38,897 nt of DNA from an uncultured Clostridia bacterium (lineage in GTDB: Bacteria > Bacillota > Clostridia > UBA1381), in contig CAKSNH010000020.1 of NCBI GenBank assembly GCA_934476075.1, forward strand, positions 1-38,897, read 5' to 3'. How positions within the stretch are numbered: position 1 is the first letter of the stretch; each line of letters opens with the position of its first letter. A program made the translations under genes and the position numbers. The notes beneath the pieces are model-generated. The model did not search any database. It was not told where the DNA came from and worked only from the letters and a program-made list of their open reading frames with translations. Below are positions 1-6,976 of this stretch, in pieces.

Positions 1-205
1 ATATACGCTTTTTGCGTGTCCGTTAGGGTAAGTTTAGTGGGAAAGTGCAAGCGTAGATATGAATGAAAGTGTAGTGCGACTGACGTTGACCGAGTTTAGC
101 GAGCAAGGGTGGGTTTAGATAGAAATGCGAGTGAGTGTCTGTTGTGCACATCACCCCTACAAACCATAAGTTGTGCTTGTGTAAGCAACAGCCCCAATTC
201 TCCTA
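1..205. other. Non-coding margin downstream of ribE
   Basis: No credible gene is seen here. The stretch holds a small ACGC-TTTTT-GCGT hairpin at 5-17 and a 17-nt word at 71-87 that recurs exactly at 38752-38768. It lies just after the ribE stop. The ribBA and ribH genes that often follow ribE are not present in these 205 bases. No clear rho-independent terminator for the rib operon was found. Confidence 0.6.
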
Positions 206-853
206 TCAAAATCCATTATCCCTCAAAAACTCCATTGTTATATTGCTTTTCTGTTCCTCCTGTTTCGGCACATTCACAAAACGCTCGATATATTTCCCTA
301 TTACATCAGTTTCAAGATTTACAACATCACCCGCATTTTTTCTGAGCAATATTGTTTCGTCTGCCGTATGTGGTATAACCGACACCGAAAAATTCCGCTC
401 ATTAACCTGTGTGACCGTTAAACTTATACCGTCAATAGCTATCGAGCCTTTTTCTACTATATAATATAAAAGCTTTTTATCCGCCGAAATCGTCACAATC
501 ACCGCATTATCATCTTTGTGCATACTTTCTATCATACCCACACCATCAATATGCCCCGACACTATATGTCCGCCAAATCTGCCGTTTGCACTCATTGCAC
601 GTTCAAGATTTACATTGCCGCCATTTTTCAATTTGCCCAGACTGCTCCGATTCAGCGTTTCGTGCATGACATCGGCAGTGAACGTATTTTTACTTATCTC
701 GCTTGCCGTCAGGCATACTCCGTTTACCGCCACACTGTCGCCGATTTTCAAATCCTCGAAAATAACATTCCCCTGTATTTTCAGTTTTGCCGAATTTGCA
801 CCCATTGTTATACTCACCACTGTCCCGATTTCCTCAATTATTCCGGTAAACAT
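206..853 (-). CDS. ribE: Riboflavin synthase, alpha chain
   Basis: Dismutates two 6,7-dimethyl-8-ribityllumazine molecules to riboflavin plus the pyrimidinedione, the last step of riboflavin synthesis in the cytoplasm. The 215-residue protein has the usual family length and two tandem lumazine-binding repeats, roughly residues 1-96 and 97-190. It begins with the family MFTGIIEE motif and carries the second-repeat motif HIVSGHIDGVG. The start chosen is the ATG at 853, because the family begins MFTGI and an AGGTGA ribosome binding site lies just upstream; a GTG one codon earlier is possible. It overlaps the ribD stop by one base (TGATG), indicating translational coupling. Expression should follow the FMN riboswitch upstream of ribD. 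Confidence 0.96.
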   Translation of the reverse strand: MFTGIIEEIGTVVSITMGANSAKLKIQGNVIFEDLKIGDSVAVNGVCLTASEISKNTFTADVMHETLNRSSLGKLKNGGNVNLERAMSANGRFGGHIVSGHIDGVGMIESMHKDDNAVIVTISADKKLLYYIVEKGSIAIDGISLTVTQVNERNFSVSVIPHTADETILLRKNAGDVVNLETDVIGKYIERFVNVPKQEEQKSNITMEFLRDNGF

Positions 854-1929
854 CACATCACCTCATATTCAATCAAAACATCATCGCCGACAAGCGACAT
901 ATTCTTCATTTTCAATTTCACCGCATCGCTCACTTCATCAATGCCCGCTCCGCCTACCGGACTTTTCGCCCTCTCACCGCCGAAAATCTTAGGTGCAACA
1001 TAAACCTGTAATTCATTTACAACGCCCGACTTCAATGCACTGAAATTCAAATTTGAACCTCCCTCTAAAATCACGCTGTCAATGTTTTCTTCCCCCAATT
1101 TTCGCATTAGGTCTTTCAAATCCACATGACCGTCCTTTTGGGCGGTTTTGATTATCTTAACTCCGAATTTTTCGTATTCTGCTGTATTGTCACTGCACGT
1201 TGCTATAATTGTGGGAACTTCTTTCGCCGTACTCACCAAATTGCTCTCTGTCGGTGTCCGCAAATGCGTATCACATATTATTCGTATAGGACTAATTCCG
1301 TTTTCTGTCCTCGCAGTAAGCATAGGATTATCCGATATAACCGTATTTACTCCGACCATAATTGCAGAATACTGATGACGCAGAAAATGCGTCTTTTTTC
1401 GTGATTTTTCACAGCTAATCCATCTTGATTTACCGCTTACAGTCGCAATTTTTCCGTCTGCCGTCATTGCATATTTCATGCACACATACGGTGTCTTATT
1501 TGTTATGTAATGAAAAAATATCTTATTCAATTCACGACATTCTTTCTCCAAAACTCCCGTCACAACCTCTATCCCATGTTCACGCAAAATCTTTACGCCT
1601 TTTCCGCTGACCAATTTATTATCGTCCATAGCACCTACCACCACTTTTGATATTCCCGCCTCAATTATCGCTTCGGTGCACGGCGGTGTTTTTCCGTAAT
1701 GACAGCATGGCTCTAACGTAACATAGATAGTTCCGCCTTCGGGTGATTTAACGCAATTTGCGATAGCATTCCGCTCCGCATGAAGACAGCCGTATTTCTC
1801 ATGATAACCTTTTCCGATTATTTCTCCGTCTTTTACTATAACCGCTCCCACCATGGGATTGGGTGAAACATAACCCATGCCTTTTTTGGCAAGTTCCAAT
1901 GCCACATTCATGTAAAATTCGTCATTCAT
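853..1929 (-). CDS. ribD: Bifunctional diaminohydroxyphosphoribosylaminopyrimidine deaminase / 5-amino-6-(5-phosphoribosylamino)uracil reductase
   Basis: Performs the deamination and NADPH-dependent reduction steps of riboflavin synthesis. The protein is 358 residues, normal for RibD. The N-terminal deaminase domain (about 1-145) shows the zinc-binding HAE motif (HAERNA) and the paired PCC...PPC cysteines. The C-terminal reductase domain (about 146-355) holds the KYAMTADGKIA motif and a glycine-rich EGGSNLNFSAL segment. The ATG at 1929 is preferred because the GGGAG ribosome binding site lies inside the longer TTG-initiated frame. First gene of a ribD-ribE operon controlled by the FMN riboswitch and hairpins at 1951-2149. 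Confidence 0.96.
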   Translation of the reverse strand: MNDEFYMNVALELAKKGMGYVSPNPMVGAVIVKDGEIIGKGYHEKYGCLHAERNAIANCVKSPEGGTIYVTLEPCCHYGKTPPCTEAIIEAGISKVVVGAMDDNKLVSGKGVKILREHGIEVVTGVLEKECRELNKIFFHYITNKTPYVCMKYAMTADGKIATVSGKSRWISCEKSRKKTHFLRHQYSAIMVGVNTVISDNPMLTARTENGISPIRIICDTHLRTPTESNLVSTAKEVPTIIATCSDNTAEYEKFGVKIIKTAQKDGHVDLKDLMRKLGEENIDSVILEGGSNLNFSALKSGVVNELQVYVAPKIFGGERAKSPVGGAGIDEVSDAVKLKMKNMSLVGDDVLIEYEVM

Positions 1930-1950
1930 AAAATCAACTCCCAACAAAAA

Positions 1951-1979
1951 AACCGCTCCGTAAATACAACAGAGCAGTT
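1951..1979 (-). terminator. ribD: Second hairpin of the rib leader, U-tract next to ribD
   Basis: On the minus strand the arms at 1970-1979 and 1951-1960 form a 10-bp stem with G-U pairs and a 9-nt loop, followed by a run of seven Ts just before the ribD ribosome binding site. It can act as an intrinsic terminator and is the second of two tandem hairpins downstream of the FMN aptamer. Confidence 0.65.
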
Positions 1980-1984
1980 CAAAA

Positions 1985-2020
1985 ACAAAAAGCTCCGAAA
2001 CAGTTACACCGTTTCAGAGC
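1985..2020 (-). terminator. ribD: Riboswitch terminator hairpin
   Basis: On the minus strand GCTCTGAAAC (2020-2011) pairs with GTTTCGGAGC (2001-1992) and is followed by a T-rich tract. It lies 22 nt downstream of the FMN aptamer, so it is the likely transcription-attenuation platform of the riboswitch. Confidence 0.8.
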
Positions 2021-2042
2021 AATATAAATTCACTATAAACAT

Positions 2043-2149
2043 TCTTCTCACATCCAGACTATACTGTCGGTTTTGGAATTGCACCAAATCATGCCTTTCG
2101 GCTCGCAGACTTTACTGCCGGTAGGGACTTGCACCCTGCCCTGAAGACT
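2043..2149 (-). ncRNA. FMN riboswitch (RFN element)
   Basis: Read on the minus strand, the segment carries the conserved RFN blocks in order: the 5' strand with CAGGGTG, the CCGGCAGTA segment, GAGCCGAAAGGCATGAT, and the 3' strand ACAGTATAGTCTGGATG ending GAGAAG. These are hallmark sequences of the FMN aptamer. It lies between a sigma-A promoter and ribD, with terminator hairpins downstream. FMN binding is expected to reduce ribD-ribE expression. Confidence 0.97.
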
Positions 2150-2168
2150 TATTATTTAATTTACATAC

Positions 2169-2197
2169 AATATACCACTGTACAATCCATTTGTCAA
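2169..2197 (-). promoter_or_regulatory. Sigma-A promoter of the rib operon
   Basis: On the minus strand TTGACA (2197-2192), a 17-bp spacer and TATATT (2174-2169) lie just upstream of the FMN aptamer and directly after the sigG stop. The match to a vegetative promoter is strong. Confidence 0.8.
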
Positions 2198-2200
2198 TAG

Positions 2201-2971
2201 CTAAATATATTTTCGCATATGTTTCAGTGCATTTTTTTCTAACCTAGACACCTGTGCCTGACTTATGCCTATCTCGTCAGCCACTTCCATTTGTGTTCTG
2301 CCTTGATAAAATCTGAGATTTAATATATACTTTTCACGTTCGCCCAGCTTTTTCATCGCCTCATTTAATGCAATGCTTTCAAGCCAGTTATCATCATTGT
2401 TTTTGTCGTCCTTTACTTGGTCCATGACATATATTGCCTCGCCGCCGTCATGGTATATAGGCTCAAACAATGATACAGGGTCGCTTATTGCATCAAGTGC
2501 AAACACAACCTCCTCTTTCGGCAAATCCAATTCTTTCGCAATCTCCGTTATCGTCGGCTCTTTTGAATTTTCATTTATTAATTTTTCTTTTACATACAAT
2601 GCTTTATATGCAATATCTTTCAAGGAACGGCTTACACGAATGGAGTTGTTATCCCTTAAATATCTCCTCACTTCGCCGATTATCATAGGTACAGCATAAG
2701 TGGAAAATTGCACCCCTAATTCCAAATTAAAGTTATCTATTGCCTTAATTAAACCTATACAGCCTACTTGAAACAAATCATCGATATTCTCTCCCCTGTT
2801 GTTAAATCTTTGTATTACGCTGAGCACCAATCTCAAATTACCCTGTACAAATTTTTCCCTTGCTTTTGTGTCCCCATTCTTTATCTTGACAAACAACTCT
2901 TTCTTTTCCTGACGTGATAAAACAGGTAATTTTGACGTGTTCACTCCGCATATTTCAACTTTATTAATCAT
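2201..2971 (-). CDS. sigG: RNA polymerase sporulation sigma factor, sigma-G
   Basis: Forespore-specific sigma-70 family factor that directs late forespore genes after engulfment. The 256-residue protein starts with the sigma-G-type segment VEICGVNTSKLPVLS, then region 2 (NLRLVLSVIQRF, DDLFQVGCIGLIKAIDNF, FSTYAVPMIIGEVRRYLRD), region 3, and region 4 with the helix-turn-helix TQMEVADEIGISQAQVSRLE near the C-terminus. The ATG at 2971 has a GGAGGG ribosome binding site. It lies 103 bp downstream of sigE, as in the classic spoIIGA-sigE-sigG order. In Bacillus the gene has its own sigma-F promoter; I did not find a convincing one in this gap. Sigma-F is the main alternative, but the N-terminus and gene order favour sigma-G. 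Confidence 0.95.
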   Translation of the reverse strand: MINKVEICGVNTSKLPVLSRQEKKELFVKIKNGDTKAREKFVQGNLRLVLSVIQRFNNRGENIDDLFQVGCIGLIKAIDNFNLELGVQFSTYAVPMIIGEVRRYLRDNNSIRVSRSLKDIAYKALYVKEKLINENSKEPTITEIAKELDLPKEEVVFALDAISDPVSLFEPIYHDGGEAIYVMDQVKDDKNNDDNWLESIALNEAMKKLGEREKYILNLRFYQGRTQMEVADEIGISQAQVSRLEKNALKHMRKYI

Positions 2972-3074
2972 GCTTTGCCCTCCATCTGCCTATGTTTTTG
3001 AAAATAAAATTTATTTTCTATGTACGGAGAACCCACGATTGTATTATTTACTTTTACTGCATTTTATATACAGT

Positions 3075-3803
3075 TTATGTTATCTTTGATATTTCCTTTT
3101 TCAGTCTGCCTATGATACGTTTTTCAAGCCGTGATATATATGACTGAGATATACCGAGCATATCGGCGACTTCTTTCTGCGTTTTCTCATTTCCGCTTTT
3201 TAAGCCAAATCTAAGCTCCATTATCCGCTGTTCTCTGGCAGATAATTTCTGCATGGCGGTGTATAACAGTTTTCTGTCCACTTCGTCCTCAATATTTTTG
3301 CAGATAACATCATTTTCTGTCCCCAAAATATCCGAAAGCAATAACTCGTTCCCGTCCCAGTCAACGTTCAGCGGTTCGTCAATCGAAACTTCGGTTTTGG
3401 TATTTGAATTTTTTCTGAGGTACATCAATATTTCGTTTTCTATACACCTTGACGCATATGTTGCCAATTTAATATTTTTATCTGTTTTAAATGTATTAAT
3501 CGCCTTTATAAGTCCTATTGTGCCTATTGAAATTAAATCTTCAACATATATTCCCGTATTTTCAAACTTTCGTGCAATGTACACTACCAATCTTAAATTA
3601 TGTTCTATCAGTATCTTTTTAACATATTCATTGTCACTTTCAAACTTTGACAATATCTCCTCTTCTTCCTCTTTTGACAATGGTGGCGGCAGTGTATCAC
3701 TTCCGCCTATATAAAAAATCTCCTCAGTAAAATCCGTGTCCCGATAAAACTCATTTATCTTTATTTTGAGTTTTTCGGACAATATTTTCAGCAATTCAAA
3801 CAC
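3075..3803 (-). CDS. sigE: RNA polymerase sporulation sigma factor, sigma-E precursor
   Basis: Mother-cell sigma factor made as inactive pro-sigma-E and matured by SpoIIGA. The 242-residue protein has an amphipathic N-terminal pro-region (about 1-30), then the FYIGGSDTLPPPLS segment around which cleavage occurs in this family. Region 2 (NLRLVVYIARKFENTGI, DLISIGTIGLIKA, YASRCIENEILMYLR) and region 4 (TQKEVADMLGISQSYISRLEKR) are nearly identical to known sigma-E. The start is GTG at 3803 with an AGGAGGG ribosome binding site; an overlapping ATG is out of frame and leads to a short dead end. It lies 40 bp after spoIIGA, so the two are probably cotranscribed. Confidence 0.97.
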   Translation of the reverse strand: MFELLKILSEKLKIKINEFYRDTDFTEEIFYIGGSDTLPPPLSKEEEEEILSKFESDNEYVKKILIEHNLRLVVYIARKFENTGIYVEDLISIGTIGLIKAINTFKTDKNIKLATYASRCIENEILMYLRKNSNTKTEVSIDEPLNVDWDGNELLLSDILGTENDVICKNIEDEVDRKLLYTAMQKLSAREQRIMELRFGLKSGNEKTQKEVADMLGISQSYISRLEKRIIGRLKKEISKIT

Positions 3804-3843
3804 ATTTGTCCCTCCTTATGATGTTAAAACTATGATGCCAAAT

Positions 3844-4665
3844 TCAAATCGCACTCGGATTTATAAGTGCGTGATAATCTTCATTTGCGGACAACTTCCC
3901 GTCATATACTCCGACTATCACATCGCTTATATATTTCCCGTCTTGGACAATACGCATATAATCGGGGCGAAATCCCATAATAACTCCGCCGTCCGTTCCC
4001 AATGCCTTAAACGGTATTATGTATATTTTCTGCCCGTCTTTTTGTAAATTAATTATTTCATCTGTATATGTATTTTCCGCCACTACAACAGGCAGTCCCG
4101 TACTTTGTTCAAACAACGCATTTCCCGTATCGACCAAAGCACGCAATATCGTATTTTTGCCGTTTAACCCTATCTCTATATTATAAAACTGCCGTTTTCT
4201 GCCCCCTTTTATTCCTTTTATGTATATAGTGATTAATATATATGCAAATCCGCTTGCGGCAAGCAAATATATTATCGATATGTCAAAATATATCACACCA
4301 TTTTTGACAACAGCTCCGATTTTAGTTCCCAAACCTGTCATATAAAGCGACACAAATACCGTTCCGCCGAACAATATATTTGTTCCGTAAAAGCCGATAA
4401 CATATTTAATAAAATTTTTCCTGCCCTTTGGACTGAATGTTATCCGTACCAATATCAGCGATACAATAAATTTTGCCGCCAAACTGTACAAAAATGATAT
4501 ATCGCAAAAAAATATTCCCACAGAATACAACGCCCCCAGTGCCGACGATAAAATCAGCCTCTGCTGTTTTGTATCCGATTTCATAAGCACCGCCACCGTT
4601 GCCGCCACAATATAGTCCATTATGAAATTCACCAAAAACAAAACATCAACATATACAACAGGCAT
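3844..4665 (-). CDS. spoIIGA: Sigma-E processing peptidase SpoIIGA
   Basis: Membrane aspartic protease that cleaves the pro-sequence of sigma-E in the mother cell when activated from the forespore side (SpoIIR in Bacillus). The 273-residue protein has about five hydrophobic segments in the N-terminal 155 residues and a soluble C-terminal protease domain. The catalytic aspartate lies in LVDTGN (D179), the family signature. The start ATG at 4665 follows GGGGAG. It is first in the spoIIGA-sigE pair. The upstream region carries Spo0A-box-like sites and a TATAAT with a 21-bp spacer to TTGACA, recalling the Spo0A-activated Bacillus spoIIG promoter. Confidence 0.95.
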   Translation of the reverse strand: MPVVYVDVLFLVNFIMDYIVAATVAVLMKSDTKQQRLILSSALGALYSVGIFFCDISFLYSLAAKFIVSLILVRITFSPKGRKNFIKYVIGFYGTNILFGGTVFVSLYMTGLGTKIGAVVKNGVIYFDISIIYLLAASGFAYILITIYIKGIKGGRKRQFYNIEIGLNGKNTILRALVDTGNALFEQSTGLPVVVAENTYTDEIINLQKDGQKIYIIPFKALGTDGGVIMGFRPDYMRIVQDGKYISDVIVGVYDGKLSANEDYHALINPSAI

Positions 4666-4686
4666 ATATCAACTCCCCTTTTCTAA

Positions 4687-4752
4687 ATTATACTACTTGT
4701 ATTATGTAAAAAATGTCAAATTTGAATGACGAATTTTAAGAAACTATCGACA
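4687..4752 (-). promoter_or_regulatory. spoIIGA: Candidate Spo0A-controlled spoIIG promoter
   Basis: On the minus strand TATAAT (4692-4687) is separated by 21 bp from TTGACA (4719-4714). Three near-matches to the 0A box TGTCGAA, each with one mismatch, lie at 4714-4720 (TGTCAAA, plus strand), 4727-4733 (TGACGAA, plus strand) and 4746-4752 (TGTCGAT, minus strand). Long spacing and 0A boxes over the -35 are known for Bacillus spoIIG. Assignment here is by sequence resemblance only. Confidence 0.5.
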
Positions 4753-4776
4753 ATTTATTTATTTTATAAAATAGTC

Positions 4777-4805
4777 TTGAAAAAACAATAGCAATATAGT
4801 AAAAT
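4777..4805 (+). promoter_or_regulatory. Sigma-A promoter of the GH43 gene
   Basis: TTGAAA (4777-4782), a 17-bp spacer and TAAAAT (4800-4805), about 40 bp upstream of the GH43 start codon. It is divergent from the spoIIG promoter. Confidence 0.6.
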
Positions 4806-4843
4806 AATAACTAGTTAATATTTATATGAAAGGAAACAATAAC

Positions 4844-5791
4844 ATGAAAGAATATCCAAATCCATTAGTATTGCAGCGTGCAGACCCATGGTGTTACAAA
4901 CACACTGACGGTTATTATTACTTTACAGGCTCTGTACCCGCATATGACTGCATAGAATTAAGACGTGCAAAAACTATCGAAGATTTGCCTGACGGCGAAG
5001 TAAGCGTTGTATGGAAAAAGCACAAAGACGGTATAATGAGCTATAATATTTGGGCTCCCGAACTGCATTATGTGAATAATAAATGGTATATATATTTTGC
5101 GGCAGGCCGTGAGGACGAACATTTTGCTCACAGATGCTATGTTTTGGAATGTGCCGACGAAAATCCTTTAACGGGAACATGGGTCGAAAAAGGACAAATT
5201 AATACCGGCTGGGAGAACTTTGCTCTTGATATGACAAGCTTTATGCACAACGGCGAACAATATTTAATCTGGGCACAAAAACAAGACGGTATCGACTGCA
5301 ATTCAAACTTGTACATAGCAAAATGCGAAAATCCATGGACTCTTGCAACAAAAGCGGTTATGATTACCACTCCCGAATATGACTGGGAATGTGTAAAATT
5401 CAAAGTAAACGAGGGTGCGGCAGTATTAAAGCATGACGGCAAAATATTTGTTACTTTCTCAGGCAGTGCCACCGACTATAACTATTGCATAGGTCTTTTG
5501 TGGATTGATGAAAATGCAGATTTATTAAATGCCGATAACTGGCACAAGCTGGATAAGCCTGTATTTGAAACCTGCGAAGAAAACGGTCAGTTCGGACCGG
5601 GACACAACAGCTTTACAAAAGACGGCGACGATGATGTGTTAATCTATCATTGCAGAAGCTACAAAGAGATTGTCGGCGACCCGCTGTATGACCCTAACCG
5701 CCATGCAAGAGCATTGACAATTACATATGATGACAAGGGATTTCCTGTATTCGGCAAACCGCCGAAAGATAATATCAAATTCGAGGTTTGA
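4844..5791 (+). CDS. Glycoside hydrolase family 43 enzyme (likely alpha-L-arabinofuranosidase or beta-xylosidase)
   Basis: Five-bladed beta-propeller glycosidase expected to release arabinose or xylose from plant oligosaccharides. The 315-residue protein is a single catalytic domain without signal peptide, so it probably acts in the cytoplasm on imported oligosaccharides. The three GH43 acidic residues can be placed: the general base in RADPWCY, the middle Asp in FALDMTSF, and the general acid Glu in NEGAAVL; GHNSF near the C-terminus is also typical. The ATG at 4844 is preferred over the one at 4826 because GAAAGGA (4828-4834) lies between them at correct spacing. It is monocistronic between its own promoter and the next promoter. 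The substrate cannot be read from sequence; rhaB two genes away makes pectin side chains plausible. Confidence 0.88.
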   Translation: MKEYPNPLVLQRADPWCYKHTDGYYYFTGSVPAYDCIELRRAKTIEDLPDGEVSVVWKKHKDGIMSYNIWAPELHYVNNKWYIYFAAGREDEHFAHRCYVLECADENPLTGTWVEKGQINTGWENFALDMTSFMHNGEQYLIWAQKQDGIDCNSNLYIAKCENPWTLATKAVMITTPEYDWECVKFKVNEGAAVLKHDGKIFVTFSGSATDYNYCIGLLWIDENADLLNADNWHKLDKPVFETCEENGQFGPGHNSFTKDGDDDVLIYHCRSYKEIVGDPLYDPNRHARALTITYDDKGFPVFGKPPKDNIKFEV

Positions 5792-5819
5792 TTGATATAA
5801 AATTTCCATTTCCATTGAT

Positions 5820-5848
5820 TTGACATTTAACAGTTTTTTGTATATAAT
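5820..5848 (+). promoter_or_regulatory. Sigma-A promoter of the stalk/CAP gene
   Basis: TTGACA (5820-5825), a 17-bp spacer and TATAAT (5843-5848), a full consensus match 52 bp upstream of the start codon. Confidence 0.85.
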
Positions 5849-5900
5849 ATTACTGATGTATATTACACACTCAAATTCTAAAAGAAATGGAGTATTATTT

Positions 5901-6821
5901 ATGAAAAAAAGAGTATTGACACTTTTAATGAGTATAGTATTTGTATTTTCCGCTTTTGCCGCAAATACATTTGCCTTCACATCAAATCTTGTAATCAGTC
6001 AAACCAACTCGCCTGTTTACATAAACGGCTCTATTGTTCCGTTTGAGGCTTATAATATCAATGGCAACAACTATTTCAAACTGCGTGACATTGCATATTA
6101 TCTGAACGGCACAGAAAGTCAGTTCGGTGTCGACTGGTCTGAATCAACAAATTCGATTAATCTGTCAACCGGCACTCCGTACACCCCTGTCGGCGGTGAG
6201 GGCGAGCTTAGATTTGGCTCATATACTTTCTATGTATATGATGCGAATCCATCTGTTACGGTTAATTATGCCCCTGTTTATATGCAGGCATACAATATTC
6301 AAGGGAACAATTACTTCAAACTGCGTGACCTTGGCAATGCTGTCGGATTTGGTGTCGATTGGTCGGAAGAACTGCAAAGCGTTATTATTTATACCAATCC
6401 GCAGTATCAATATGTTCAGCAGTCTGCTGCATATGATGAATATGTAAACGAGGTTTTAAGACTTACAAATATCGAGCGTGTAAACAACGGTCTTTCGGAG
6501 CTTACTCTTGACAGCACAATTTGTGCTGCTGCCGATATTCGTGCAGACGAAATCAACACATTGTTTGAGCACACACGTCCCGACGGCACTCAGTGTTTTA
6601 CCGCTCTTAAAGACGCCGGTATAAGTTATCGTACCGCTGCCGAAAATATAGCGATAGGTCAGCGTACTCCCGAAGAAGTTGTAACAGGCTGGATGAACTC
6701 TCCCGGTCACAGAGCAAATATTTTAAACGGCAATCTTCATAAAATCGGTATCGGTGTTGCCCACGCAACACAAAGTCCGTATAGTTCGGGCTACGCATGG
6801 GTTCAATTATTTACCAACTGA
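5901..6821 (+). CDS. Secreted protein with two stalk (copper amine oxidase N-like) repeats and a CAP domain
   Basis: Extracytoplasmic protein of 306 residues. Residues 1-26 form a signal peptide (MKKR, hydrophobic core, AFA). Two repeats follow, about 30-95 and 102-168, each with the pattern VYINGxxVPFEAYNIxGNNYFKLRDI and GVDWSE, typical of the stalk domain seen in clostridial surface proteins. The C-terminal 120 residues are a CAP/SCP domain like those of YkwD and PR-1, with FEHTRPDGTQC, AENIAIG and GWMNSPGHRANIL containing the conserved histidines. The ATG at 5901 follows the promoter at 5820-5848; the longer frame would place residues inside that promoter. Its biochemical role is not known; bacterial CAP proteins are linked to the cell envelope and spores. 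Confidence 0.88.
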   Translation: MKKRVLTLLMSIVFVFSAFAANTFAFTSNLVISQTNSPVYINGSIVPFEAYNINGNNYFKLRDIAYYLNGTESQFGVDWSESTNSINLSTGTPYTPVGGEGELRFGSYTFYVYDANPSVTVNYAPVYMQAYNIQGNNYFKLRDLGNAVGFGVDWSEELQSVIIYTNPQYQYVQQSAAYDEYVNEVLRLTNIERVNNGLSELTLDSTICAAADIRADEINTLFEHTRPDGTQCFTALKDAGISYRTAAENIAIGQRTPEEVVTGWMNSPGHRANILNGNLHKIGIGVAHATQSPYSSGYAWVQLFTN

Positions 6822-6832
6822 TTATTGATGTA

Positions 6833-6867
6833 ATATCACCGCTTGCAAACAGGCGGTGATATTTTTT
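6833..6867 (+). terminator. Rho-independent terminator after the stalk/CAP gene
   Basis: ATATCACCGC (6833-6842) pairs with GCGGTGATAT (6853-6862) across a 10-nt loop, followed by TTTTTT. Confidence 0.9.
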
Positions 6868-6911
6868 AATTTGCAGAAAATTATTTGTTATTTATTTAAC
6901 ATTTAATTTAT

Positions 6912-6940
6912 TTGACAAAGCACTGTATTTCTTATATAAT
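6912..6940 (+). promoter_or_regulatory. rhaB: Sigma-A promoter of rhaB
   Basis: TTGACA (6912-6917), a 17-bp spacer and TATAAT (6935-6940), 36 bp upstream of the rhaB start. The perfect consensus suggests high basal strength unless a repressor acts nearby; no obvious operator palindrome was seen. Confidence 0.88.
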
Positions 6941-6976
6941 TATACTATATTTATAATACACGGGAGGACTATTTTA

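Noticed and set aside
853..1947. Short open frames opposite ribD and the other rib gene
   Set aside because: They are low-complexity antisense frames of conserved genes without start signals.
2972..3074. Sigma-F promoter upstream of sigG
   Set aside because: Expected by analogy with Bacillus, but no -35/-10 pair with correct spacing was found; an AATACAAT box has a wrong distance to any -35.
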